NCBI GenBank assembly: GCA_019347575.1
Contig: JAHWKY010000015.1
Span: 46,089 to 110,088 of the forward strand
DNA length: 64,000 nt
Direction: 5' to 3'
Source: Actinomycetota bacterium
Lineage (GTDB): Bacteria > Actinomycetota > Nitriliruptoria > Nitriliruptorales > Nitriliruptoraceae
Shown here: piece by piece, positions 1-7,898 of the stretch
Position numbering within the stretch: position 1 is the stretch's first letter
Layout: every line of letters starts with the position of its first letter
Translations under genes and position numbers: made by a program
Notes under the pieces: generated by a model
Told to the model about the DNA's origin: nothing
Databases searched by the model: none
Seen by the model: the letters and a program-made list of their open reading frames with translations, nothing else

Positions 1-264
1 CTGCTCATCACCTCCAGCGTGAGCATCCTCGCCAGCTCCGACGACGGCGAGCGAGGTGACCGCTTCGCGTCGTTCCTGCTCTCCGAGGAGGCGCAGCGAT
101 ACTTCTCCGACGAGACCTTCGAGTACCCCCTCGCTGCCGGGGTGGAACCGTCGCAGGAGCTGCCCCCGCTGGGATCGCTCGAGGTACCGGACGTGGACGT
201 CGATGCGCTGTCCGACCTGGCGACGACCACCGACCTGATCGCGCAGAGTGGCCTCTCCGGTTGA
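1..264 (+). CDS. Iron(III) ABC transporter substrate-binding protein, C-terminal fragment
   Basis: This is the last 87 residues of a protein whose start lies left of the window; the frame is open from the first base. The sequence FLLSEEAQRYFSDETFEYPL followed by a Pro-rich LPPL-type tail is typical of the C-terminal end of FbpA/FutA-type periplasmic-binding proteins, which capture ferric iron outside the membrane and deliver it to a permease. The next gene, a fused permease, starts 17 bp before this stop, so the two are very probably translated together. The iron specificity is inferred from the tail sequence and the permease type. A related substrate cannot be excluded. Confidence 0.8.
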   Translation: MLITSSVSILASSDDGERGDRFASFLLSEEAQRYFSDETFEYPLAAGVEPSQELPPLGSLEVPDVDVDALSDLATTTDLIAQSGLSG

Positions 265-1891
265 CCCCACCCTCCTGACGGAGGCACCGACCCCCCCGCG
301 CCGCGCCGGGCGGCCAGCGGCCTGGCTGACCACCGTGACCAGCGGAGTGGCCCTGCTGTTCGCCGCGCCACTGGGCTTCCTCGTCATCCGCAACCTCTCG
401 CGGGGCGGTGACTTCGTCCGGCTCGCGACCTCGCCCGCGACCCTCGGACCTCTGGCGCGGAGCCTGTTGCTCGGGATCACCGTCACCATCGCCGCAGCCG
501 TCATCGGCACGCTGTCGGCGTGGCTCGTCGTCCGCACGGACGTCCGGGGCGCACGTCTGTGGCGCGTGCTGCTCGCTCTCCCCCTCGTGATCCCGTCGTT
601 CATCGGAGCCTTCTCGCTACTGGCGGCGTTCGCCCCTGGTGGCCTGATCGAGGGTGCCCTCGCGCCGCTCGGCGTGGCGCGCCTACCCGAGTTCCGGGGC
701 TACGCAGCCGCCTCGTTCGTTCTCACGCTGCTCACCTTCCCCTACGTCTACCTCCCCGTGGCGGCCCGGCTCGACCAACTCTCGCCGTCGCTCGAGGAGT
801 CCGCCCGGTTGCTGGGACGGCGCCCGTTGGAAGTCTTCACGAGCATCGTCCTGCCACAGATCCGCGGCGCCGTCCTCGCCGGCTCGCTGCTCGTGTTCCT
901 CTACACCATCAGCGACTTCGGCGCGGTGCAGCTCCTGCGCTACGACACGCTCACGCGGGCGATCTTCGAGACCCGCGTCTTCGACTCCGCCACGTCGCTG
1001 ACGCTGAGCCTCCAGCTGGGCCTTCTGGCCATCCTGATCGCGGCCTCGGAGCGCGGGATCACGAAGGGGCCGACCGTCTCGGCGGGGCCGCGTGCCGTCC
1101 GAGGACTGCGGTTGGAGCTCGGGAGGTGGCGTGCGGTCGCGACCGCGGTCGTCGCTGCGACGGTCGGGCTGGCGCTGCTGGCTCCCGTGGCGGTGCTCAC
1201 CTTCTGGTCGGTGCGTGGGCTCGTGCGTGGATCGGGGCGGGCGAGCGCGGTCGCTGCGGACGTGGGGCAGCTCGTCGCTCCGGCGGTCAACACCGCCGTC
1301 GTCAGCGTGGTCAGCGCGGTGGTAGCGGTCATCATCGTGCTGCCGGTCGCGTACCTGACGGTCCGCCGCCCCAGCCGCACGGGGGGGGTCGCGAACGCGG
1401 TCGTGGTCGGCGGGTTCGCCCTGCCGGGTCTGGCGATCGCGCTCGCCCTGACGTTCTGGACCCTCCGCACACCGGGGCCGTTACGCGGCCTGTACCAGAC
1501 CATGTCGCTGCTGGTGTTCGCCTACGTGGTGCACTTCGGGGCGCAGGCCCTGCGCACCGCGCAGGTCGCGGTCGCCGGTATCCCGCCTCGCCTGGAGGAC
1601 GCCGCGCGCTCGCTCGGCGCGGGGCGCATGCGCCGGCTCTGGACCCTCGAGCTGCCGCTCATGACACCCGGCCTGCTCGCGGGCGCGGGTCTGGTGCTGC
1701 TCTCGACGATGAAGGAGCTGCCCGCGACGCTGCTGCTGGCTCCGGCCGGCTTCGAGACGCTCGCCACCCGGATCTGGGTCGCCGCGGAGGACGCGTTCGT
1801 CGCCGACGCGAGCATCGCGTCGCTGATCCTGATCGCGCTGTCCGGCGTGCTGACCTGGATCCTCGTGATCCGGCGGTCCGCGGCGCTGTGA
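248..1891 (+). CDS. Iron(III) ABC transporter permease, two fused permease domains (FbpB-like)
   Basis: Inner-membrane permease of 547 residues with about twelve hydrophobic segments. It carries two binding-protein-dependent transport domains, each with an EAA loop where the ATPase docks: LEESARLLGR...LPQIRG near residues 181-208 and LEDAARSLGAG...LPLMTPG near 448-475. This doubled layout is the rule for FbpB/AfuB-type ferric iron importers. The GTG start overlaps the binding-protein gene. No ATPase gene follows; the next gene is an unrelated membrane protein, so the energising subunit must be upstream of the window or elsewhere. The family call is strong; the substrate is by analogy. Confidence 0.9.
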   Translation: MASPVDPTLLTEAPTPPRRAGRPAAWLTTVTSGVALLFAAPLGFLVIRNLSRGGDFVRLATSPATLGPLARSLLLGITVTIAAAVIGTLSAWLVVRTDVRGARLWRVLLALPLVIPSFIGAFSLLAAFAPGGLIEGALAPLGVARLPEFRGYAAASFVLTLLTFPYVYLPVAARLDQLSPSLEESARLLGRRPLEVFTSIVLPQIRGAVLAGSLLVFLYTISDFGAVQLLRYDTLTRAIFETRVFDSATSLTLSLQLGLLAILIAASERGITKGPTVSAGPRAVRGLRLELGRWRAVATAVVAATVGLALLAPVAVLTFWSVRGLVRGSGRASAVAADVGQLVAPAVNTAVVSVVSAVVAVIIVLPVAYLTVRRPSRTGGVANAVVVGGFALPGLAIALALTFWTLRTPGPLRGLYQTMSLLVFAYVVHFGAQALRTAQVAVAGIPPRLEDAARSLGAGRMRRLWTLELPLMTPGLLAGAGLVLLSTMKELPATLLLAPAGFETLATRIWVAAEDAFVADASIASLILIALSGVLTWILVIRRSAAL

Positions 1892-3309
1892 CCGGTCAGG
1901 AGCCGTCGCGGCGCCGTCTGGCCGTGGCAACGCTGCTCGCCGCGGTCCTTTCCGTCGCCGCCGTCCTGCCGGGGGCGTGGGCACGATCGACCTACGGCAA
2001 CCACACCTCCGGGGACGAACCCCACTACCTGCTCACCGCCATCTCGTTGGGTGAGGACGCCTCCCTCGATGTCCGCGACGAGGTCGCCGACGAGCGCTAC
2101 CGACCGTTCCACGAGCAGCGCCTGAAGGTCCAGGCCGCGGAGCGCGACGACGGGACGATGGTCGTCCCCCACGATCCGCTGCTGCCCGCGCTCCTCGCGG
2201 GTCCCGTCCGCCTCGGCGGATGGCTCGCCGCCAAGCTGGCGCTCGCGCTCGTCGCGGGCGCGCTGGCGGCGCTGCTGGTGTGGACCGGCGTGCGACGGTT
2301 CCACCTCCCGTTGTCGGTGGTGGTGCCGACCGTGGTGCTGTTCGTCGCCACGGCCCCGCTCGCCGCCTACGGCACGCAGGTCTACCCCGAGCTGCCGGCC
2401 GCGCTAGCCGTGACCGTTGCGGCTGCCGCGCTGCTCGGCCCCTTCCACCGCGGTGGCCAGGCTGCCCTCGTCCTCGCGGCGATCGGGCTGCCGTGGCTGT
2501 CGGTCAAGTACGTCCCGGTGGCAGCCGTCCTCGTCGCCATCGGGGCGTGGCAGCTCCACCGGCGCGGTGCGCGGCGCGCCCTCATCGGCTGGTCCGCAAT
2601 GCTGGCGCTAGTGGGACTCACGTACGCGGTCGCCCACCTCGCCTGGTACGGGGGATGGACCGTCTACGCGTCGGGCGAGTTCTTCCGCGAGGCCGGCGGC
2701 GAGCTGACCGTCGTCGGCACCCGCCCTCGCTACGCCGCACGCAGCCAGCGTCTCATCGGGTTGCTGGTGGACCGCCACTTCGGCCTGGCCGCGTGGCAGC
2801 CGGCATGGCTGGCGGTCGTCCCGGCGCTGGCGGCGCTCGCGAGGTCGCGGCCACGGGGCTGGGCGGTGATCGCGGCGCCGACCCTCGTCGGCTGGCTCGT
2901 GGCCACGTTCGTCGCGCTGACGATGCACGGGTGGTGGTTCCCCGGGCGTCAGGTCGTCGTCGTGCTCCCACTGCTGGTGCTGGCGATCGCGTGGTGGGCC
3001 GCCCGGTCGCGTGTCGCGCGCTCGGTCGTGTGGACCCTCGGGGCCTTCGGGGCGGTCACCTGGGCGTGGTTCCTGGTCTCTGCCCTCAACGGCGACGTGA
3101 CCGTGATCGTGGACTTCGCCGCTATCGGCGACCCGATCTTCCAGGTCCGTCAGCCGCTGCTGCCCGACTACGTCCGACCGGGCGTCGGCACGTGGGTCAG
3201 GCACGGGGCGTGGATCGGGCTCGCCGTCGCCGTCGGCGCGTGGTCCTGGCGCCGGCCCGCCGGTGGTCGGGGTCCCATCTGGTCAGCTCGTTCCGGTCCC
3301 CGTGGGTGA
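1888..3309 (+). CDS. Polytopic membrane protein, GT-C glycosyltransferase-like
   Basis: A 473-residue protein with an N-terminal signal-anchor and roughly ten further hydrophobic helices. The first extracytoplasmic loop has the motif GDEPHYL at residues 42-48. An acidic pair after the first helix is the catalytic hallmark of GT-C glycosyltransferases that use polyprenyl-phosphate sugars (ArnT/PMT-like folds). The GTG start overlaps the permease stop by 4 bp, so it may be co-transcribed with the importer, although no functional link to iron is evident. The acceptor and sugar cannot be predicted. It could also be one of the actinobacterial membrane proteins that merely share this motif. Confidence 0.6.
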   Translation: MTGQEPSRRRLAVATLLAAVLSVAAVLPGAWARSTYGNHTSGDEPHYLLTAISLGEDASLDVRDEVADERYRPFHEQRLKVQAAERDDGTMVVPHDPLLPALLAGPVRLGGWLAAKLALALVAGALAALLVWTGVRRFHLPLSVVVPTVVLFVATAPLAAYGTQVYPELPAALAVTVAAAALLGPFHRGGQAALVLAAIGLPWLSVKYVPVAAVLVAIGAWQLHRRGARRALIGWSAMLALVGLTYAVAHLAWYGGWTVYASGEFFREAGGELTVVGTRPRYAARSQRLIGLLVDRHFGLAAWQPAWLAVVPALAALARSRPRGWAVIAAPTLVGWLVATFVALTMHGWWFPGRQVVVVLPLLVLAIAWWAARSRVARSVVWTLGAFGAVTWAWFLVSALNGDVTVIVDFAAIGDPIFQVRQPLLPDYVRPGVGTWVRHGAWIGLAVAVGAWSWRRPAGGRGPIWSARSGPRG

Positions 3310-3474
3310 GCCGGTGTGGGTACCTGACTGCGACCCCGTGTGGGTGCCGGACTGCGATCCGGTCTCGTTGCCGCCCCCGTCGATCTCGCGGACGCCGCCG
3401 CCGTCGTCGGTGCCGCACGCCGCGGTCAGGATCATCCCAGCTGCCAGCAACGCGCCGGTGAGTCGTCGTGTCAT
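3283..3474 (-). CDS. Small Ser/Gly/Thr-rich lipoprotein
   Basis: A 63-residue protein with a basic n-region, a short hydrophobic stretch and the lipobox LTAAC ending at Cys20, so it should be lipid-anchored on the outer face of the membrane. The mature part is disordered and carries repeats of the type GSQSGTHT, which are also visible as DNA direct repeats. I chose the ATG giving MTRRLTG because the signal peptide begins there. It converges with the upstream membrane-protein gene, overlapping it by 27 bp. A DtxR/IdeR-like box sits about 45 bp upstream of the start, suggesting iron-dependent control. The function is unknown. Confidence 0.6.
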   Translation of the reverse strand: MTRRLTGALLAAGMILTAACGTDDGGGVREIDGGGNETGSQSGTHTGSQSGTHTGSPTGTGTS

Positions 3475-3518
3475 CGCGTGGGACCTCCAGGTCGGTACCC
3501 GCCGCCGAGGGGGCAAGG

Positions 3519-3537
3519 TTAGGGAAGCCTAACCTAT
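3519..3537. promoter_or_regulatory. DtxR/IdeR-type iron box
   Basis: The sequence TTAGGGAAGCCTAACCTAT matches the actinobacterial DtxR/IdeR consensus TTAGGTTAGSCTAACCTAA at 16 of 19 positions; the right half is almost perfect. It lies in the promoter region of the minus-strand lipoprotein and about 137 bp before the plus-strand LPxTG gene. Iron-loaded DtxR-family repressors bind such sites. Next to an iron importer, it makes iron-starvation induction of the lipoprotein likely. Confidence 0.65.
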
Positions 3538-3673
3538 CTCTAGCGTGCGACCGCAAGTCTGGACTAGGCCGTCCGGACCCCCGTGAAACCCCTCGTTCGG
3601 TCCATACCGCCGCCCGTTCGCGTCGCCGACAGTTACCGAAGAACCACCTAGAGGTGGGACGGAGGATCCACGC

Positions 3674-3982
3674 GTGACCCAGGCCCTGCACCGCCACCGC
3701 ACACACCTGCTGGTGTGTGTGCTGTGCATCGCGCTCGGGCCGTGGCTGATCCTCGCCACGCCTGCGGCCGCGCAGAACGCGCAGACTGTGGACGTATTCG
3801 TCACCGTTCCCCACGACTCGGGGCCAGCCGGGCCCGACGCCCCGTCCGCGAGTCCCGATGAACCCCTCCCCCGCACCGGCGCTTCGGCGCGAGACCTCAC
3901 CGTGATCGCTACGGCGCTGGTCGCGCTCGGAACCGCCGTGCTCAAGTCAACCAACTCCCTGAAGCGAGCTTCCCATGCGTAA
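3674..3982 (+). CDS. Small LPxTG-anchored surface protein
   Basis: A 102-residue protein with a signal peptide (hydrophobic to about residue 34, cleavage near AAAQ), a short Pro/Ser/Asp-rich mature part, and a sorting signal at its C-terminus: LPRTG at residues 65-69, a hydrophobic span, then KSTNSLKR. A sortase should cleave this motif and link the protein to peptidoglycan; no sortase gene is in the window. The GTG start has a GGAGGA ribosome site 7 bp upstream. It overlaps the next gene by 8 bp. Small LPxTG stubs of this kind accompany WxL-type surface loci in Firmicutes, and the two downstream genes fit that picture. Confidence 0.75.
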   Translation: MTQALHRHRTHLLVCVLCIALGPWLILATPAAAQNAQTVDVFVTVPHDSGPAGPDAPSASPDEPLPRTGASARDLTVIATALVALGTAVLKSTNSLKRASHA

Positions 3983-4982
3983 GCGCCACCTCCTCACCAC
4001 CTCCATCATCGCCGCTGCCACCGTCGCCATCGCGTCCGGGGCGATCGCGCAGGAGACCTCCTCCACGGATCTGACCGTGGTCAACATCGCCGGCTCCCGT
4101 GACATGACGATCTTGTCCGTGGGCGGCGGGGCGTTCACCTCCGTGGAGCTGGGTACCGCCCGCGAGGTGCCGTTCCTGGCGAACGTGACCGACCTGTTCT
4201 ACGAGAACGTCGGCTACGAACTCAACGCGTCGATGTCCAACCTGTACCCGCTCGACGGGACGACCCCGGTGTGCGGGACCGAGCCCGGAGACTTCATCCC
4301 GTCGGGGACGTTGTCGGTCGGCTTCCCGGCCGAGGACGCCTTCGCCCTCGGTGACGTCAGCGCGCTCGCTGAGCCGGTGTTCACGCTGACCGGGACGGTC
4401 AGCGGCACGATCGCCTCGCTCACCGGCCTCACCGTGGGTGACCCGCTGATCGGCACGCTCGACGGCCAGCAGCTCGACGTCGCGCTCGACGAGCTCCTCA
4501 ACACGCTGCCGCTCGACGCGGCCAACGGTGCCGGTGGCGCCTTCGCCGCGCCGCTGGCGCATCCGGTGTGCGGCGCCGGGGCCACCACCCCGACCCCCGT
4601 CGGCGTGCAGACGGGCGACCCGAACGACACGTTCGACTTCGCAGCGCTCGAGGCCACCATCTTCGACCTCATCGCCGACGGTGCCCTGACCCTCAGCCCC
4701 GCCGACCTCGTCTCCGAGGACATCTTCTCGCAGGCCGGGATCGACGGAGCGATCCGGCAGGCGATCCTCGACGCCGGCGGCACGCTGCCGCTCCTCAGTT
4801 CGGAACTCGACACCGTGGTCGCGGAGCTCCGCAGCACCATGACCGTGACCCTCGACGTGGCCGCGTTGCTGGGACAAACGGGCATCTACAACACGGTGGC
4901 GGAACTGGTGGTCGGTGACCTCACCTCCTTCGATGCGGGCACCTACGGTGGCAGGCTGGAGTTCACGCTCATCGACAAGTAG
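3975..4982 (+). CDS. Secreted WxL-like surface protein
   Basis: A 335-residue exported protein with a clear signal peptide cut after ASGAIA. The mature protein is beta-rich and low in Lys and Arg, with two Cys (near residues 95 and 196) that could form a disulfide. Its end, AGTYGGRLEFTLIDK, resembles the C-terminal hallmark of WxL domains (GTY...L.WTL), with Phe replacing Trp. WxL proteins bind peptidoglycan non-covalently. The gene lies between a small LPxTG protein and a DUF916-like membrane protein, the usual partners of WxL proteins. The family assignment rests on this context and the tail motif. Without a profile search it could simply be a lineage-specific secreted protein. Confidence 0.55.
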   Translation: MRKRHLLTTSIIAAATVAIASGAIAQETSSTDLTVVNIAGSRDMTILSVGGGAFTSVELGTAREVPFLANVTDLFYENVGYELNASMSNLYPLDGTTPVCGTEPGDFIPSGTLSVGFPAEDAFALGDVSALAEPVFTLTGTVSGTIASLTGLTVGDPLIGTLDGQQLDVALDELLNTLPLDAANGAGGAFAAPLAHPVCGAGATTPTPVGVQTGDPNDTFDFAALEATIFDLIADGALTLSPADLVSEDIFSQAGIDGAIRQAILDAGGTLPLLSSELDTVVAELRSTMTVTLDVAALLGQTGIYNTVAELVVGDLTSFDAGTYGGRLEFTLIDK

Positions 4983-5988
4983 GCCGAGCAGAGGACGCCC
5001 CGTAGGTCATCCGACGAGGGGAAGACGGCGACGGATCGCGCGACGAGGCCTCATCACCGGGGCCCTCGTCGCGTTCCTCGTCGGCACGCTCCCGGCCTGG
5101 GCAGGCGAGACCGACACGTTCCGGTTCGAGCCGACCCCGCTCGAGGTCGACGGTGAGATCCGCCGCACGTTCGACGCGGCGATCCCACCCGGAACCGCGG
5201 TCCGGGACGCGGTCGCGCTCACGAACAAGACCGACGAGACCCGCACGTTCCGGGTCTTCGCGGCCGACGCGCGCGAGGATCCCGACACGGGCCGCACCGG
5301 CGTCGCCAGCTTCGGCGCCGAACCCACGGGCGTCGGTGCATGGATCTCGATGGACGGAGGGAACAGCCGCGAGGTGACGTTGCCAGGTCAGCAGCGCCTC
5401 GAGATCCCGTTCGAGATCGCTCGGCCGGCCGACGCCACGGTTGGGGGCCTCGGGGCGCTCGTCGCCGAGGAGGTCGCCCAGGGCGAAGGCTCAGGCATCG
5501 AGGTGTCGTTCCGGGTTGCGATCCTCGTCGATGCTCGGGGTGACCCGGGCAGCGAGCCCGGCCTTCGCATCAGTGAGCTCGAACTCCACGCCCCGTTGCA
5601 GTTGCTGCCGCGCAACGCCACGATCCGGGCGTCCGTCCGCAACGAGACGTCGCGCCCGACCAGCGTCGAGGTCGTGTTCACGGTCGAGGCCCTGTTGGGC
5701 AGCACCTGGGAGCTGCCAGCCGGATCGTTCGACCTCGAACCGGGCCAGGCGGCGAGCATCGAGACCCCGTGGGTGACCGTGCCGGAGACGGGCGCCCTCG
5801 TCGAGGTCAGCGCCGACGCGACCTGGCGTGGCGGGACGATCGTGGAACGCACCGGCCGGACGGTGATCATGCCGCTGTGGCTGCCACTCGGGCTGATCCT
5901 GCTGACCGGATGGCTGCTGGTGCGGGAGGTCCGGCGGCGGGAGCAGGAGCCGCTGACGGAGACCTCGGAGGCCGCCCCGTCTACGTGA
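4948..5988 (+). CDS. DUF916 (WxL-interacting)-like membrane-anchored protein
   Basis: An exported protein with a signal peptide (ARRGLITGALVAFLV...AWA), an Ig-like beta region containing PGTAVRDAVALTNKTDETRTF (first half of DUF916-type domains), a second beta region, and a C-terminal membrane helix (PLWLPLGLILLTGWLL) followed by a basic and acidic tail. DUF916/DUF3324 proteins help assemble WxL proteins at the wall. The start is unresolved. Canonical starts at 4915, 4933 and 4948 all overlap the previous gene and add an odd 30-40 residue basic stretch before the signal peptide. The codon exactly at a normal signal-peptide start (5035) is ATC. The domain call is moderately sure. Confidence 0.6.
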   Translation: MAGWSSRSSTSRPSRGRPVGHPTRGRRRRIARRGLITGALVAFLVGTLPAWAGETDTFRFEPTPLEVDGEIRRTFDAAIPPGTAVRDAVALTNKTDETRTFRVFAADAREDPDTGRTGVASFGAEPTGVGAWISMDGGNSREVTLPGQQRLEIPFEIARPADATVGGLGALVAEEVAQGEGSGIEVSFRVAILVDARGDPGSEPGLRISELELHAPLQLLPRNATIRASVRNETSRPTSVEVVFTVEALLGSTWELPAGSFDLEPGQAASIETPWVTVPETGALVEVSADATWRGGTIVERTGRTVIMPLWLPLGLILLTGWLLVREVRRREQEPLTETSEAAPST

Positions 5989-6007
5989 CGCGCCCTATCC
6001 TCACCGC

Positions 6008-6403
6008 ATGGCACGTAGCGGACCACCGGCGTACGCCTGGGACTGGTTCTCCCGGCAGCGGCTGCTGTGGGACGCCGTGCGGCAACGCCTGGCACACCAC
6101 ACGCACCCGGCCTCCCCTCGCTACCGCAGCGCCCAGACCAAGTCCGACGTCGTGACGCTCCTGCGTGCGGATTACGGCCGCGACGACGACGTCCGCGCCG
6201 TCGTCGACCGGACCGTGAGCGAGCTGGTGTTCCTCGACCGCACCGACGTGCCGTTCGACCGCCTCGGGCACCGCAACCCGCCGCGCGGCCTGCGCTGGTG
6301 GTGGACGGCCCTGACCGGCGAGGAGGTCGAACGCGACGCGCCGGTCGTCTCTCAACCGACCCAGCTCACCCTCGACGAGGTCCACGAGGGCTACGGCGGC
6401 TGA
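6008..6403 (+). CDS. Hypothetical protein
   Basis: A 131-residue soluble protein rich in Arg and Trp (WDWFSRQRLLWDAV, RGLRWWWTALTGEEV). It has no signal peptide, membrane span or motif that I recognise. Composition and codon use match the neighbours, and the ATG follows the DUF916-like gene by 19 bp, so the two may share a transcript. It converges with the M23 peptidase gene, with only 7 bp between the stops. I offer no function. Confidence 0.6.
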   Translation: MARSGPPAYAWDWFSRQRLLWDAVRQRLAHHTHPASPRYRSAQTKSDVVTLLRADYGRDDDVRAVVDRTVSELVFLDRTDVPFDRLGHRNPPRGLRWWWTALTGEEVERDAPVVSQPTQLTLDEVHEGYGG

Positions 6404-6410
6404 GCCCGCG

Positions 6411-7328
6411 TCAGCGGTTGATCTTGGCCTCGATGTGCACGTGAGGCGGGTGCCCGCCCGCGTAGACGTCGACGTGTGAGTTGAACGGGAACTTGGTGGC
6501 GGCCTTCGCGATGGCCGACTCGCCCGCGATCACCCGCTCCCCCGGCTTCACGCGCAGCTTCCAGACGTGCAGCATCGTGACGGTCAGGTCGGGGCGCCCG
6601 TCGGGGACGATCTCGACGCGGTTGTCGGGGTACTTGCCGTACAGGTCGTACGCCTCGGCCCGCACCACCGTCCCCGTGACGGGGGACAGGACCGGCTCCC
6701 CGTCGGCGGGGACGATGTCGACCGCCGAGGTCGCGGCGTGTGGCCGACCTCGGCTGGACATGATCACGTAGTTGGGGGCAGCGGCCGGCACCGCGACAGC
6801 GGGGACCACGTTGAACTTGCCGACGTTGTCGTCGACCAGCAGGTTGCCGACCGGAGCCATAGGGAACGCCACGGGGTACGACGCCTCGTGGAAACCGACG
6901 ATGATCGCCTTCCGAGCGGGCAACAGCAGTTCCTGCCCGTGGACGACCGCGAACACCGGCGGCGGGGCGGCCTTCCGGGACTGGGCAGCCGAACCCGCCT
7001 CGCCGGCCTCTCCCTTCGCCGCCGCCTGACCGGCTTTCGCCCCGCGTCGCGCGGTCTCGAGCCGTCGTGTCACGGCGGCACGCTCGCGGTGCAGCTCCAG
7101 GTCTGGTCCCCAGGAGACACCGGACCACTGCCTCGCCGCGATCTCCTCGGCGGCGGCTGCGAGCACGCGTCCCTCCGGGGCCGGAGCCGTGAACGCCCCG
7201 AGCGCCAGTATCCCCAGACCGGCACCCACGATACGGAGGGACAGACGGCGGTGGCGCAGTGCCGGCGGGGCGGTCCAGGAACCAGCGGTGTCGGTCCAGG
7301 CGCGTATGTCCGGCGTCGGGTCCGGCAT
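6411..7328 (-). CDS. M23-family peptidoglycan endopeptidase-like membrane protein
   Basis: A 305-residue protein with an N-terminal membrane anchor near residues 32-50 (LRIVGAGLGILALGAF), a charged linker, and a C-terminal M23/lysostaphin-type fold. Visible landmarks are the GEPVLSPVTGTVVRAE beta-strand motif and the terminal HVHIEAK. The usual first zinc ligand in an HxGxD stretch appears replaced by HAATSAVD, so it may be a degenerate, non-catalytic M23 domain that acts as a scaffold for wall hydrolysis. The ATG giving MPDPTPD has a GGAGGA site 7 bp upstream. A gene-free leader of about 340 bp precedes it. Confidence 0.75.
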   Translation of the reverse strand: MPDPTPDIRAWTDTAGSWTAPPALRHRRLSLRIVGAGLGILALGAFTAPAPEGRVLAAAAEEIAARQWSGVSWGPDLELHRERAAVTRRLETARRGAKAGQAAAKGEAGEAGSAAQSRKAAPPPVFAVVHGQELLLPARKAIIVGFHEASYPVAFPMAPVGNLLVDDNVGKFNVVPAVAVPAAAPNYVIMSSRGRPHAATSAVDIVPADGEPVLSPVTGTVVRAEAYDLYGKYPDNRVEIVPDGRPDLTVTMLHVWKLRVKPGERVIAGESAIAKAATKFPFNSHVDVYAGGHPPHVHIEAKINR

Positions 7329-7668
7329 GTGGGATGTCCTCCAACGGGCGCGCCGCAGGGCGGCCCGCGTCAGCGGGTCGTGTGTGCTGGAGACGCCGCT
7401 GGGACGTACGCGGCGATGCGATGCAGCGCCAACCCCCGGCTGGCGCGTTGTCCCCCCGCCCCCGGCGTTCACCCCCCGAGCGCGGTCGTGAGGCCAACGG
7501 CCGAACGGTCAGGGGGTTCCCACGTGCGCGAAGACCGCACGGACCAGCTGCGTTGGCACCCCCAGACCGCCCGCCGATCAGGTCCGTGCACCGGTTCTGT
7601 CGGTCATGACCGAGCGCACAGGCACATCGACTTCGGGACGGTGCGGGAGGGCGACGGTGGCGCGACGG
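7329..7668 (-). other. Gene-free, structured leader upstream of the M23 gene
   Basis: About 340 bp without a credible gene. Read on the minus strand it is G-rich and full of short hairpins, for example GCGCCA...TGGCGC (7425-7446) and a GCCGC/GCGGC pair near the M23 start. It ends at the ribosome site of the M23 gene. Actinobacterial wall-hydrolase genes often have long leaders with cyclic-di-AMP (ydaO) riboswitches, but I cannot match that consensus by eye. The shared 19-nt palindromic element at 7600-7618 lies inside it. Confidence 0.35.
7600..7618 (-). promoter_or_regulatory. Shared 19-nt palindromic element, copy 1
   Basis: On the minus strand this reads TGCGCTCGGTCATGACCGA, with the perfect 14-bp palindrome TCGGTCATGACCGA. 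The identical 19 nt occur at 38714-38732 upstream of another minus-strand gene for an exported enzyme. Such identity between two intergenic sites suggests a common operator. It lies about 270 bp before the M23 start and 51 bp downstream of the tRNA-Val 3' end. Confidence 0.4.
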
Positions 7669-7742
7669 TGGGGTGTGAGGGAGTCGAACCCCCGACCTCT
7701 TGCGTGTCGAGCAAGCGCTCTAGCCAGCTGAGCTAACACCCC
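7669..7742 (-). tRNA. tRNA-Val (GAC)
   Basis: A complete cloverleaf: acceptor GGGGTGT pairs with ACACCCC; D-arm GCTC...GAGC; anticodon stem CTTGC/GCAAG enclosing TCGACAC; T-arm with TTCGACT; discriminator A. The anticodon is GAC, reading Val codons GUC and GUU. The base before the anticodon (position 33) is C rather than the nearly universal U. No CCA is encoded beyond what follows by chance. Confidence 0.93.
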
Positions 7743-7898
7743 GGGGGCGCAGAGCGTACCCAACCTACGAGAGGGCCATCGAACCGTTCACGTGGACCGG
7801 CAGGGGTACGATGGCGTGGGAACGTCGATCGGTTCCCGTCCCGCCGCTCGGCCGCCGGATCGGCGTCGCGCGGCGGCGCGTCCCGCGGAAGGCGAGTC

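Noticed and set aside
520..3309. A single 929-residue open frame spanning the permease and the following membrane protein
   Set aside because: The first 456 codons are Arg/Pro/Gly-rich shadow sequence of the permease gene. Only the part from GTG 1888 encodes a plausible membrane protein.
7578..7763. A 61-residue minus-strand frame across the tRNA-Val
   Set aside because: It reads through the tRNA gene and has no ribosome site. The tRNA explains the conservation.
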